From positions 1 through 49,245 of the forward strand of contig CAYFMF010000009.1 in the NCBI GenBank assembly GCA_964344135.1: DNA of 49,245 nt, read 5' to 3'. A program made the translations under genes and the position numbers. Source of the DNA: Thiopontia sp964344135. Lineage in GTDB: Bacteria; Pseudomonadota; Gammaproteobacteria; GCF-002020875. Under the pieces are notes generated by a model, which saw nothing but the letters and a program-made list of their open reading frames with translations, made no database searches and was not told where the DNA came from. Of the stretch, positions 14,638-23,423 are shown piece after piece (the first letter of the stretch is position 1; every line of letters starts with the position of its first letter).

Positions 14638-15584
14638 ATACCCTTCTGCAACCGCTCCCCTTTCTGACCGCTGCCATTGTGATGGGGGCGATCATCGGCA
14701 GTTTCATCACCATGCTGGTCCACCGCCTCCCCCGAATCATGGAGCGGCAGTGGAGAGAGGAGTGCAGGGCGTTTCTGCAACTCGATCAAGGAGCAGAGGG
14801 ATCGGTTTCGGATGGATTGCCACCGGAGCCCATGCAGAAACCCAACAAGAGGGGGTTCTCACTCGCCTACCCGCCCTCCCACTGCCCCCACTGCAGCCAT
14901 CCGCTGCGTCTCATTGACAATATTCCCCTGTTTGGCTTTCTGCTCAACCGTGGACGCTGTCACCACTGTGGCCACACCATTGGCTGGCGATACCTCACGA
15001 TTGAACTCCTCTCCATAGTGGTTGCCGTCATGGCAGCCGTGGTGTTCGGCCCCGGACTCCAGGCTGTGGCGGCGATGGGGTTTGGCTGGACCCTGCTGGC
15101 ACTGCTCTTCATTGATCTTGAACACCAGCTGCTCCCTGACCCACTGACCATGACACTGCTCTGGAGCGGCCTGCTGCTGAATCAGCAGCACCTTTTCGCC
15201 TCACCCTCTGCCGCGCTCTGGGGGGCTGTATCAGGCTATCTGGCTCTCTGGGGGGTGCTCCACCTCTACCGGCTGGTGACTGGCCGTAGCGGGATGGGCG
15301 GGGGTGACCTCAAGCTGCTGGCGGCACTGGGGGCATGGTGTGGATGGACGTTGTTGCCACAGATCCTGCTGTTCGCCTCCCTTAGCGGACTACTGATCGC
15401 CACCCCACTGCTCCTGCTGCAACGCAGCTCGGGAGAATCGGCAGATACCAATCTCTACAGAACCCCGATCCCCTTTGGACCCTTCCTGGCCCTGGCGGGG
15501 TGGATCACCCTGCTCTGGGGGGCATCGCTGGAGAGCCTGCCCGTAACCATCGGTCTCTGGCTCCTTGGAGGCAGCGGGGGGTAA
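14634..15584 (+). CDS. pilD: Prepilin peptidase / N-methyltransferase
   Basis: A 316-residue bifunctional membrane aspartyl protease that cleaves prepilin leaders and methylates the new N-terminus. The N-terminal domain has a zinc-binding tetracysteine set (CPHCSHP and CHHCGHT). The catalytic aspartates are in DLEHQLLPD and GMGGGDLKLLAALG (the GxGD motif). About seven membrane helices follow. It overlaps the end of pilC (GTGA) with a GTG start. A longer cytoplasmic insert between the first helix and the zinc motif (about residues 35-80) is seen. It would process the two pilins at 11059 and 11582. Confidence 0.95.
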   Translation: MNTLLQPLPFLTAAIVMGAIIGSFITMLVHRLPRIMERQWREECRAFLQLDQGAEGSVSDGLPPEPMQKPNKRGFSLAYPPSHCPHCSHPLRLIDNIPLFGFLLNRGRCHHCGHTIGWRYLTIELLSIVVAVMAAVVFGPGLQAVAAMGFGWTLLALLFIDLEHQLLPDPLTMTLLWSGLLLNQQHLFASPSAALWGAVSGYLALWGVLHLYRLVTGRSGMGGGDLKLLAALGAWCGWTLLPQILLFASLSGLLIATPLLLLQRSSGESADTNLYRTPIPFGPFLALAGWITLLWGASLESLPVTIGLWLLGGSGG

Positions 15585-15587
15585 GGG

Positions 15588-16214
15588 ATGATCCGCATTG
15601 GCCTTACTGGAGGGATCGGCAGTGGAAAAACCACCGTTGCAGCGCTGTTTGCAGCGCTGGGAGTGCCAGTGCTTGATGCGGATCAGGTGGCGCGCAGGGT
15701 TGTCGAGCCCGGAACCAGCGGCCTGGAGAGACTCAGGCGTGCGCTTGGCCCCGGGATTGTTACCGATGAGGGGGCACTGGACCGTGCGGCGCTGCGCAAG
15801 AGGATCTTTTCCGACCCGGAACAGCGGGAGGTGGTGGAGCAGATTCTCCACCCGATGATCGCAGAGGAGCTGGAGAGGCAGGCCAGTGAGATTGATGCGC
15901 CCTATCTGATTCTGGTTATTCCGCTGCTGATTGAGAAGAGAAGGTTCTTCACAGCCGTAGAGGGGGGGCACCCGATTGATCGCATCCTTGTGGTTGATCT
16001 CCCGCAACAGCTGCAGATCAGACGGGTAATGGAACGCGACCAGATTACCGCCACTGAGGTCGAGGCCATTCTCGGAACACAGGCCAGCAGAGAAGAGCGC
16101 CTGCAGAGGGCGGATGACCTGATTCTGAATGGTGAGATCAACTCCCTTCCGCAGCAGGTGGAGAGACTCCACAGGGAGTATCTTGCGCTGACCAGAGAAG
16201 AGAATACAAAGTGA
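15588..16214 (+). CDS. coaE: Dephospho-CoA kinase
   Basis: A 208-residue P-loop kinase making the last step of coenzyme A synthesis: ATP-dependent 3'-phosphorylation of dephospho-CoA. The P-loop GGIGSGKTT is at 8-16, followed by VLDADQVARRVVEPG, ILHPMIAEE, VIPLLIE and the LID segment RRVMERDQIT. It starts three bases after pilD, in the widespread pilD-coaE-zapD order. An AAGGG immediately precedes the ATG. Confidence 0.96.
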   Translation: MIRIGLTGGIGSGKTTVAALFAALGVPVLDADQVARRVVEPGTSGLERLRRALGPGIVTDEGALDRAALRKRIFSDPEQREVVEQILHPMIAEELERQASEIDAPYLILVIPLLIEKRRFFTAVEGGHPIDRILVVDLPQQLQIRRVMERDQITATEVEAILGTQASREERLQRADDLILNGEINSLPQQVERLHREYLALTREENTK

Positions 16215-16301
16215 TGGTTATGCGACCTCCTTCGTCGGTTGCGCTTGGATGAAAAGTCATTGAGAATAGGGCATTAGTTTCAGTTCACAAAAGGTTGCCT
16301 C

Positions 16302-17069
16302 TTGTCCGAAACCATCATCTATGAACAGCCCCTGAATGAGCGCATCCGTACCCTGTTGCGCCTGGAGTCGCTGTTCAGAAACATTCTGGACACCATCAAT
16401 GAGCCTGCCCCGGCAAGCAGCCATGCAACACTGGAGAGGCTGGAGGAGATTCTGACCCTGACTGATCGCTCCGAGCTGAAGAAGGATCTGATGAAGGAGC
16501 TGGAGCGGAACTACCTGACGCTCTCCGCTCTGAAGGAGCGCTCCGGGGTCAACCATCAACAGCTGGATGACTTTCTCGGAAAGCTCAAGCAGCTGAATCG
16601 GGAGCTGGATGCCGAGCGGGGCAAGCCGGGACAGGAGATCCGCAACTCGGAATTTCTGAAGAGCTTTCGACAACGTTCCGGAATTCCTGGCGGCCTCTCC
16701 GATATCGATTTTCCCCACTACCACTTCTGGCTCAACCTGCCTGCAGAGGAGCGCATTGGATCGCTGACCGAGTGGGTCTCCTGCTTTGATACCGTTCGTG
16801 AGGCGGTAAGTCTGGTTCTGGACATGATCCGCAGAAGCGCGACGCCATCAACCATGGTTGCCACCAACGGCTTCTACCAGCACAGTCTTGACAAGGACAC
16901 CCCCTATCAGCTGATCCGCGTCACTTTGCCCGCGGACTCCCCCTATTATGTGGAGATCAGCGGCGGGAGACACCGCTTTTCGGCACGCATGATGGTCCCC
17001 AATCTGGCAGAACGACCCGTCCAGGCAACCGAGGATGTCTCCTTCCAGCTGACCACCTGTATTCTGTAG
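16302..17069 (+). CDS. zapD: Cell division protein ZapD
   Basis: A 255-residue ZapD (DUF1342/YacF), a cytoplasmic protein that bundles FtsZ filaments at the Z ring by binding the FtsZ C-terminal peptide. Recognisable blocks are YEQPLNERIRTLLRLE, the helical segment ending LKQLNRELD, DFPHYHFWL, and the beta domain TPYQLIRVTLP and YYVEISGGRHRFSARMM. The start codon is TTG with AAAGG eight bases upstream; no ATG or GTG precedes the conserved N-terminus. An 87-base gap separates it from coaE. The small yacG gene that often follows is absent. Its partner FtsZ is encoded at 40016. Confidence 0.93.
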   Translation: MSETIIYEQPLNERIRTLLRLESLFRNILDTINEPAPASSHATLERLEEILTLTDRSELKKDLMKELERNYLTLSALKERSGVNHQQLDDFLGKLKQLNRELDAERGKPGQEIRNSEFLKSFRQRSGIPGGLSDIDFPHYHFWLNLPAEERIGSLTEWVSCFDTVREAVSLVLDMIRRSATPSTMVATNGFYQHSLDKDTPYQLIRVTLPADSPYYVEISGGRHRFSARMMVPNLAERPVQATEDVSFQLTTCIL

Positions 17070-17073
17070 ACGC

Positions 17074-18012
17074 TTACCCCTCCTGACTCCAGAAAGCGCG
17101 GATTGCCGCCACCCCGTGGCCTCCATGGTGACGTGCCACTCCAATATGAGTCTGGTCCACACCACCCAGCGCATAGATTGGATAGGGCGCGGCCTGAACA
17201 AGCTCCGAGAACCTCTCCCACCCCAGTGGTTCACGATCGGGATGGGTCCTGGTTGGCAGCACTGCAGAGAGCACCGCGAAGTCAACACCGACCGCTGCTG
17301 CCTGCCCAATCTCTTCTGCGTTATGGAGAGAGGCGGAGATCAGCAGCCCCTCCCGGAGAGGACGGCTGGTCAGCTCCCTGAGGCGGTGGCCATTGAGATG
17401 GATCCCGTCCGCCCCCACCCGGTCCACCCAGCCCGGATCACCATTCAGCAGCACCTTTGCACCGTACTGGTGTGCCTTCTCGACCACGGCCGCAGCAAGC
17501 TCCAGATAGGGCACCGGATCCAGCTCCGGTGCACGGAACTGGACCAGCCGGATTCCCTGCTCCAGAACCTGCTCCAGTTTATTGAGAAAATCTCTGTTAT
17601 CGGCTGCCTTGCCGGTAATCAGATAGCGGTCCGGTAGCTGTAGTGCAGTCAACACCGGGCGATCTGCTGCAGGAAACTCCTCGGGGAGCAGGCTCTCTGC
17701 AGAAGAGCAGCGAATCTGCTGCCCATCCACCCCCACAGGAAGACCGCTATAGCCTCTCACCTCCCAGACATCGAGCAGAATGGATCGATCCGGGTAGTGG
17801 TGGGGAACCTGGATCAGCGGCACGGCATCCTCCAGCTCGATGGAGAGCTCCTCTCTGAGCTCTCTCCGCAACCCCTGAAGTGGCTCCTCGCCCGGCTCCA
17901 GCTTCCCGCCGGGAAACTCCCAGAGCCCCCCCTGGTGGAGATGGTCATGGCGCAGTGTGGTCAATATCTCCCCACTGCCACTCCGGACAACTGCTGCAAC
18001 AACATGAATCAT
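17074..18012 (-). CDS. mutT: Nudix hydrolase (MutT) fused to a thiamine-phosphate-synthase-like domain
   Basis: A 312-residue two-domain protein. Residues 1-130 are a MutT-type Nudix hydrolase, which removes 8-oxo-dGTP; its Nudix box runs from GGKLEP (36) to RELREELSI (50-58), with Ser in place of the usual final Gly. Residues 135-312 resemble ThiE, with RYLITGK, VQFRAPELD, GADGIHLNG and YALGGV motifs. This fusion, next to argJ-secA, is common in gammaproteobacteria; the role of the ThiE-like half is unknown and it may not make thiamine. A MITE lies five bases upstream of the ATG (plus its CTAG duplication), separating it from argJ. Confidence 0.9.
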   Translation of the reverse strand: MIHVVAAVVRSGSGEILTTLRHDHLHQGGLWEFPGGKLEPGEEPLQGLRRELREELSIELEDAVPLIQVPHHYPDRSILLDVWEVRGYSGLPVGVDGQQIRCSSAESLLPEEFPAADRPVLTALQLPDRYLITGKAADNRDFLNKLEQVLEQGIRLVQFRAPELDPVPYLELAAAVVEKAHQYGAKVLLNGDPGWVDRVGADGIHLNGHRLRELTSRPLREGLLISASLHNAEEIGQAAAVGVDFAVLSAVLPTRTHPDREPLGWERFSELVQAAPYPIYALGGVDQTHIGVARHHGGHGVAAIRAFWSQEG

Positions 18013-18017
18013 TGGCT

Positions 18018-18185
18018 CTAGGGGCTTGTCGGGTTTAGGATGCCGTAGCGAAAAAAAGCTGGTTTGAGGTAGATTTTTTCATCGTTTGAGGCGAATAGTG
18101 GGCACTATTTAACGAAAAAGATGGAAAAATGTGGCCAAACTCAGCTTTATTGCAATAGGTATTCATAAATCCGGCAGGCTCCTAG
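18018..18185. mobile_element. 160-bp MITE flanked by a CTAG target duplication
   Basis: CTAG is repeated at 18018-18021 and 18182-18185. Between them is a 160-bp element with 16-bp terminal inverted repeats (GGGCTTGTCGGGTTTA against GAGCCTGCCGGATTTA, 12 of 16 identical, all differences transitions). The two 79-bp halves are imperfect complements that fold about the exact centre, AATAGTG-GG-CACTATT at 18094-18109. CTAG fits the YTAR target of the IS5 subgroup of transposons; the parent element is not identified. It has no coding capacity. The right-hand duplication supplies the argJ stop codon. Confidence 0.8.
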
Positions 18186-19402
18186 GTTCTGTATTCGGCG
18201 TTGATGGTTACATAGTCATGGGAGAGATCCGTGGTCCAAACCGTCTCGCCTGCAATCCCGCGCCCCAGATCGATACGGATGGTGATCTCCTCTCTATCCA
18301 TCACCAGCTGGCCCAGCTCCTCTCGATACCCCGCAGCACGTCCCCCATGCTCGACGATACAGACCTCGTCCAGCCAGAGTGTCACCGCCTCGATCTCCAG
18401 TTCATCCACCCCCGCACGCCCTACCGCCGCAAGTATTCTTCCCCAGTTGGGGTCGGAGGCAAAGAGCGCTGTCTTCACCAGCGGGGAGTGGGCAACCGTG
18501 AGGGCCACATCCAGGGCCTCCTGTCCGCTCCTGGCCCCATCCACCCGGATGGTTACAAACTTGGTTGCCCCCTCTCCGTCACGCACCATCTTCTGGGCCA
18601 GTTCAATGGTCAGCGACTGCAATGCCTGGACAAACTGCCTGGATGGTTCACTATCCCGCTCCATCAGCTGTGGCAGCGTGCTCTCGCCCGTTGCAACCAC
18701 CACAAAGGAGTCGTTGGTCGAGGTATCCCCATCCACCGTAATGCGGTTGAATGAGCGGTCGACCACCTCGTTCACCATCTCCTGGAGCAGCTCCCGGTCT
18801 ACTGCAGCATCGGTGGCAACATAGGCCAGCATGGTCGCCATGTCGGGGTGGATCATCCCGGAGCCCTTTGCGATCCCGGTGATGGTTACCTGGTGCCCAT
18901 CAATCTCCAGTTGGCGGCTGCCCCCCTTGGCCACGGTATCCGTGGTCATGATGCCGTGCGCAGCATCCTCCCAGCCGCCCTCCGAGAGGGATGCAACTGC
19001 ATCGGCCAGTCCATTGACTATGGCATCCACCGGCAGTGGCTCACCGATTACCCCGGTGGAGAAGGGGAGGATCGCCTCAGGTGCAACGGATACCAGCCCA
19101 GCCATGGCATCACAGACCTGCTCCGCATCCCTTCTCCCATCGGCACCGGTTCCCGCATTGGCGTTCCCGGTATTGGTGACAAGGTAGCGGGGAGTGGACT
19201 GTTCCAGGTGCTCCCTGCAGAGGGTGACGGGGGCGGCACAGAATGCGTTGCGAGTGAAAACAGCCCCGATGGTCGAACCCTCGGCACACTCCATCACCAC
19301 CAGATCGCGGCGATCGGGATAACGAACACCCGCTCTGGTTGTGCCAAGTGCGAATCCGGCAACCGGGTGCATCTCGGGAAAGGTCACGACACCTGCGGTC
19401 AT
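18182..19402 (-). CDS. argJ: Bifunctional glutamate N-acetyltransferase / ornithine acetyltransferase
   Basis: A 406-residue ArgJ, which moves the acetyl group from N-acetylornithine to glutamate so that the arginine pathway runs as a cycle. The precursor cleaves itself before Thr190 in KGSGMIHPDMATML to give alpha and beta chains, with that Thr as nucleophile. It ends in HDYVTINAEYRT, the normal family C-terminus, so the MITE inserted at the stop codon did not truncate it. It follows secA by 16 bases on the same strand, the usual secA-argJ-mutT order. Confidence 0.96.
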   Translation of the reverse strand: MTAGVVTFPEMHPVAGFALGTTRAGVRYPDRRDLVVMECAEGSTIGAVFTRNAFCAAPVTLCREHLEQSTPRYLVTNTGNANAGTGADGRRDAEQVCDAMAGLVSVAPEAILPFSTGVIGEPLPVDAIVNGLADAVASLSEGGWEDAAHGIMTTDTVAKGGSRQLEIDGHQVTITGIAKGSGMIHPDMATMLAYVATDAAVDRELLQEMVNEVVDRSFNRITVDGDTSTNDSFVVVATGESTLPQLMERDSEPSRQFVQALQSLTIELAQKMVRDGEGATKFVTIRVDGARSGQEALDVALTVAHSPLVKTALFASDPNWGRILAAVGRAGVDELEIEAVTLWLDEVCIVEHGGRAAGYREELGQLVMDREEITIRIDLGRGIAGETVWTTDLSHDYVTINAEYRT

Positions 19403-19418
19403 GGCTGTCTGGGTCCTC

Positions 19419-22133
19419 CTAGTTCAGCTTTCCACAGCACTGCTTGTATTTCTTTCCGGACCCACAGGGGCAGGGCTCATTCCTGCCCACCTTGCGCCCC
19501 TCGCGGACAAAGGGCCTGTGCTCCTCCTCGGCCGCCATCTCCTCGACCTCCTCGGAGGCAGAGAGGGTACCGGAGGGTGCGTGCTGAAACTCCATCTCAC
19601 TGCTCTGACGGCGCTCGGCCTCTACCGCCTCGACATCCTCTTCGGTACGCACCTGAACCCGGGTCATGATCCCGAGCGCATCGTGCTTCATCCGCTCCAG
19701 CATGGAGGAGAACATCTCGAAGGACTCCCGCTTGTACTCCTGTTTCGGGTTTTTCTGGGCATAACCGCGCAGGTGAATCCCCTGGCGCAGATGGTCCATC
19801 GCCTGCAGATGCTCCTTCCACTGGTGATCCAGCACCTGAAGCATGACCGCCTTCTCGAAGTGGCGCACCGTCTCCGCCCCCGCCAGCTGCTCCTTCTCCG
19901 CGTAGATCCGCTCCAGCTCCTGGATGACACGCTCGCGCAGCGTCTCCTCATGGAGATTCTCATCCTCACCCAGCCAGCCACTGACATTGAGTTCGAGATC
20001 AAACTCCCGCTTCAGGGCATCCTCCAGGCCAGGAATATCCCACTGCTCCTCCATACTCTGTGGAGGAACAAAGTGGTCCATGATCTGATGCACCACATCC
20101 TCCCGAATGGCGTGAACCGTATCCGAGATATCCTCGACATCCATCAGCTCATTGCGCTGCTCGTAGATCACCTGTCGCTGATCATTGGCTACATCGTCAA
20201 ACTCCAGCAGCTGTTTGCGGGTATCAAAATTGTGCCCCTCCACCTTGCGCTGCGCATTCTCGATGGCCCGGTTGACCCAGGGGTGCTCGATCGCCTCACC
20301 CTCCTCCATACCCAGCTTCTGCATCATCCCGGCCATCCGCTCCGATGCAAAGATTCGCATCAGTGGATCCTCCAGCGAGAGGAAGAAGCGGCTTGATCCG
20401 GGGTCTCCCTGACGACCGGCACGTCCACGCAGCTGGTTATCAATTCGACGGGACTCATGGCGCTCCGTTCCGATGATATGGAGTCCACCGGCATCCAGTA
20501 CCTGCTGGTGCCGCTTCTTCCAGCTGTTCTGGATCTCCTCTCTGGTAGAGCTGTCCGCATCCTCCCCCAGAGCCTGCAGTTCCGCCTCCAGGTTCCCCCC
20601 CAACACAATATCGGTTCCACGCCCCGCCATGTTGGTGGCGATGGTCACAGCCCCGGGGGCACCCGCATGTTCAACAATATGGGCCTCACGCTCGTGCTGT
20701 TTTGCATTCAGTACCTCATGGGTGATCCCCTCCCTCTTGAGCATATCGGAGATCAGCTCCGAGTTCTCAATGGAGGCTGTACCCACCAGTACCGGCTGCT
20801 GCTTCTCCATGCAGGCCCTGATGTCCTCGATAATCGCACCGAACTTCTCTTGTGCCGTGAGGTAGACCAAGTCAGCCCGATCCTCACGAACCATCGGCCG
20901 GTGGGTCGGGATCACCACCACCTCCAGCCCATAGATCTGCTGAAACTCGTAGGCCTCGGTATCGGCCGTTCCGGTCATTCCGGAGAGCTTCTCATACATC
21001 CTGAAGTAGTTCTGGAAGGTGATGGAGGCCATGGTCTGGTTCTCGTTCTGAATCTCCAGCCCCTCCTTGGCCTCTACCGCCTGGTGCAACCCCTCACCCC
21101 AGCGGCGCCCTGTCATGGTTCTGCCGGTGAACTCATCCACAATCACCACCTGCCCCTCCTTGACAATGTAGTGGACATTCTTCTCGTAGAGGACATGGGC
21201 ACGCAGTGCCGCGTAGAGGTGGTGAACGAGGGTGATATTCTGTGGATCATAGAGGCTCTCACCCTCTTCCAGCAGCCCCAATTCCAGCAGCAGCTCCTCT
21301 ACCCGCTCATGACCGATCTCGGTCAACAGAACCTGGCGCTGCTTCTCGTCAACGGTATAGTCGCCCTCGACCTCGCCCTCCTCATGGTGGCGTGTCAGCG
21401 CTCCCGGAAGTCCGTTCATTGAGCGATAGAGCTCAGAGTTGTCATCGGTTGGCCCCGAGATGATCAGTGGGGTACGAGCCTCGTCGATCAGGATGGAGTC
21501 GACCTCATCGACCACTGCAAAATTGCGTCCACGCTGTACCCGCTCAGGGGCGGAAAAGGACATGTTGTCACGCAGATAGTCGAAACCAAACTCATTGTTG
21601 GTGCCATAGGTAATGTCTGCGGCATAGGCCTGCTGGCGCTGCTCATGCTCCAGCGCCGGGATCACTACCCCAACACTCATTCCGAGAAAGTTGTAGAGCT
21701 GCCCCATCCAGGCCGCATCACGGCTCGCCAGATAGTCATTGACGGTGACCACGTGGACCCCCTCACCGGAGAGCGCATTGAGGTAGACCGCCAGTGTCGC
21801 CATCAGGGTCTTTCCCTCACCGGTACGCATCTCGGCAATCTTCCCCTGATGGAGCACCATCCCCCCGATCAGCTGCACATCGTAATGGCGCATCTGGAAG
21901 ACTCGCTGTGCGGCCTCACGAACGGTGGCAAAGGCCTCGGGAAGGAGATCATCCAGTGAGGCGCCCTCTTCGAGACGGGAGCGGAACTCTGCGGTCTTGC
22001 CCCTCAACGCCTCATCACTCAGGGCACGGAACTGCTCCTCCAGCCCATTGATCTGCTCAACCGTCTTCCGCATCCTGCGGATCATGCGATCATTGCGGCT
22101 TCCGAATACCTTGTGAAATACTTTTTTGATCAT
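19419..22133 (-). CDS. secA: Preprotein translocase ATPase SecA
   Basis: A 904-residue SecA motor that drives unfolded preproteins through SecYEG. The N-terminus VFGSRNDRMIRRMRKTVEQI matches the family; Walker A is MRTGEGKTL (about 102-110), and the DEAD-like box is VDEVDSILIDEARTPLIISG. DMAGRGTDI-type motif (TNMAGRGTDIVLGG) and GRAGRQGDPGSS belong to the second ATPase domain. The zinc-binding C-terminus PCPCGSGKKYKQCCG, which binds SecB, is intact. No secM-like frame is seen upstream. It has its own promoter at 22216-22244. Confidence 0.97.
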   Translation of the reverse strand: MIKKVFHKVFGSRNDRMIRRMRKTVEQINGLEEQFRALSDEALRGKTAEFRSRLEEGASLDDLLPEAFATVREAAQRVFQMRHYDVQLIGGMVLHQGKIAEMRTGEGKTLMATLAVYLNALSGEGVHVVTVNDYLASRDAAWMGQLYNFLGMSVGVVIPALEHEQRQQAYAADITYGTNNEFGFDYLRDNMSFSAPERVQRGRNFAVVDEVDSILIDEARTPLIISGPTDDNSELYRSMNGLPGALTRHHEEGEVEGDYTVDEKQRQVLLTEIGHERVEELLLELGLLEEGESLYDPQNITLVHHLYAALRAHVLYEKNVHYIVKEGQVVIVDEFTGRTMTGRRWGEGLHQAVEAKEGLEIQNENQTMASITFQNYFRMYEKLSGMTGTADTEAYEFQQIYGLEVVVIPTHRPMVREDRADLVYLTAQEKFGAIIEDIRACMEKQQPVLVGTASIENSELISDMLKREGITHEVLNAKQHEREAHIVEHAGAPGAVTIATNMAGRGTDIVLGGNLEAELQALGEDADSSTREEIQNSWKKRHQQVLDAGGLHIIGTERHESRRIDNQLRGRAGRQGDPGSSRFFLSLEDPLMRIFASERMAGMMQKLGMEEGEAIEHPWVNRAIENAQRKVEGHNFDTRKQLLEFDDVANDQRQVIYEQRNELMDVEDISDTVHAIREDVVHQIMDHFVPPQSMEEQWDIPGLEDALKREFDLELNVSGWLGEDENLHEETLRERVIQELERIYAEKEQLAGAETVRHFEKAVMLQVLDHQWKEHLQAMDHLRQGIHLRGYAQKNPKQEYKRESFEMFSSMLERMKHDALGIMTRVQVRTEEDVEAVEAERRQSSEMEFQHAPSGTLSASEEVEEMAAEEEHRPFVREGRKVGRNEPCPCGSGKKYKQCCGKLN

Positions 22134-22215
22134 GATGGTGCTGTGACTGTTCTATCTGCAATCCGCAGAATCCTCCCAAATGGGGGGCTACCACGGAATG
22201 GTTACGAAAGGGGAG

Positions 22216-22244
22216 ATCATATCGGATGCTTGGTTGAACTCCAA
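22216..22244 (-). promoter_or_regulatory. Promoter of secA
   Basis: On the minus strand TTGGAG (22244 to 22239) and TATGAT (22221 to 22216) are 17 bases apart, about 85 bases upstream of the secA start codon. The rest of the lpxC-secA spacer holds no arrest-peptide gene that I can recognise. Confidence 0.5.
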
Positions 22245-22315
22245 CCAAAAAGCGCTGAAACAGCCACTTCCCTACCCTTTACACAGGCAATAGAAGGAGA
22301 GTGAGAAAGGTAGCC

Positions 22316-23224
22316 CTAGGAGGCTGTCAGTGGTACAAAAGAGATCGGGGTGACCACATCATCCTCAAAGGTGACGTACTCCCAGGCCTCTTCTACAGCG
22401 AGGATCTTTCTGGTCAGCCTGTTATTGAGATCATGGCCCGACTTGTAGCCATGGTAGGCACCCAGTACAGGGCTCCCCAGCAGATAGAGATCACCGACGG
22501 CATCCAGAATCTTGTGGCGCACAAACTCATCCTTGAAGCGGAGCCCATCCTCATTAAGGACACGGAACTCGTCCAGGCCTACCGCATTCTCGAGGCTGGC
22601 GCCCAGTGCCAACCCCTGCATGCGCAGCGCCTCCACATCCCGGATAAAGCCGAAAGTACGTGCTCGACTGATCTCCTTCTCAAAACGGAGAGAGGAGAAC
22701 TCTATCTCATGGTTCTGCAGATCTGCACTGAATGCGGGATGCTCGAAGTCAATCCCGAAGGAGAGGCGGAACCCATCATATGGATCGAGACGGGCCCACT
22801 TGTCCCCATCCCGAACCTCTACACGCTCCTTGATCCGGATATATCGCTTGACCGCATCCTGCTCGACCAGACCAGCACTCTTCAACATAAAGACAAATGT
22901 ACTGGCACTTCCATCCATGATCGGAATCTCAGGCGCATCCAGATCAACATAGGCATTGTCCACCCCCAGGCCGGCAAATGCTGACATCAGGTGCTCAACT
23001 GTGGAGATTGTGGCGCCATCTTTGCTTAACGTCGTTGAAAGCCTTGTATCGCCAACACATGCGGGGCAGGCGGAAACATGCGGAGACCCGCTAAGATCCA
23101 TACGACGGAAGACAATGCCGGTGTTCTCGGGCGCAGGACGGAGTGTCAGATGGACCTTCTCCCCTGAGTGGAGCCCAATCCCCGTAGAGTGCACCTGACT
23201 CTTGAGTGTTCTTTGACGCGTCAT
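22316..23224 (-). CDS. lpxC: UDP-3-O-acyl-N-acetylglucosamine deacetylase
   Basis: A 302-residue LpxC, the zinc enzyme that commits UDP-sugar precursors to lipid A. The N-terminus RTLKSQVHSTGIGLHSG is typical. Zinc ligands are His78 in STVEHLMSA and the HKILDAVGDL histidine and aspartate; a His near the end (YHGYKSGHDLNN) is the catalytic base region. It shows that the organism makes LPS. It is normally next to ftsZ; here it follows ftsA. No Shine-Dalgarno is visible before the ATG, but a strong promoter lies 46-74 bases upstream. Confidence 0.96.
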   Translation of the reverse strand: MTRQRTLKSQVHSTGIGLHSGEKVHLTLRPAPENTGIVFRRMDLSGSPHVSACPACVGDTRLSTTLSKDGATISTVEHLMSAFAGLGVDNAYVDLDAPEIPIMDGSASTFVFMLKSAGLVEQDAVKRYIRIKERVEVRDGDKWARLDPYDGFRLSFGIDFEHPAFSADLQNHEIEFSSLRFEKEISRARTFGFIRDVEALRMQGLALGASLENAVGLDEFRVLNEDGLRFKDEFVRHKILDAVGDLYLLGSPVLGAYHGYKSGHDLNNRLTRKILAVEEAWEYVTFEDDVVTPISFVPLTAS

Positions 23225-23269
23225 TGGAATAGTAGAGTCTGTTATTCTAATTCTTGTTAACGGATCCGC

Positions 23270-23298
23270 ATTATACGCAAGAATTCTCTTGAATACAA
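23270..23298 (-). promoter_or_regulatory. Promoter of lpxC
   Basis: TTGTAT (23298 to 23293) and a consensus TATAAT (23275 to 23270) are separated by 17 bases on the minus strand. Predicted transcription start is near 23263, giving a leader of about 40 bases. It would let lpxC be expressed independently of the division cluster. Confidence 0.65.
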
Positions 23299-23388
23299 GC
23301 GCATAAAAAACACATTTTTTTGACAGAACTTGATTCTAGGGGAGAATCACACAGAAAATCAAGCAGTTTTTGTGGAAAACCTCCCCCT

Positions 23389-23416
23389 CTGTTCGGGAGG
23401 CCGATGGCCTGAACAG
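23389..23416 (-). terminator. Hairpin after ftsA (likely end of the division operon)
   Basis: CTGTTCAGGCC (23416 to 23406) pairs with GGCCT and GAACAG across a 3-base loop, with a CCC bulge, eight bases after the ftsA stop codon. A short TTTT follows about ten bases later. It probably ends or weakens transcription from the upstream genes. Confidence 0.5.
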
Positions 23417-23423
23417 TAATCCC

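Noticed and set aside
19341..20396. Plus-strand open frame of 351 codons
   Set aside because: It lies opposite secA and argJ; no motif and no start signal supports it.
22231..22250. GGTTG/CAACC hairpin upstream of secA as a terminator of lpxC
   Set aside because: The stem is short, and the T run lies before rather than after it on the lpxC strand. It overlaps the likely -35 box of secA.
22134..22315. A secM arrest-peptide gene between lpxC and secA
   Set aside because: E. coli has secM here. I found no minus-strand frame with a signal peptide or an arrest motif, only a promoter and leader.
23225..23423. A remnant of ftsZ after ftsA
   Set aside because: No stretch translates to FtsZ-like sequence; the interval is hairpins and promoter.
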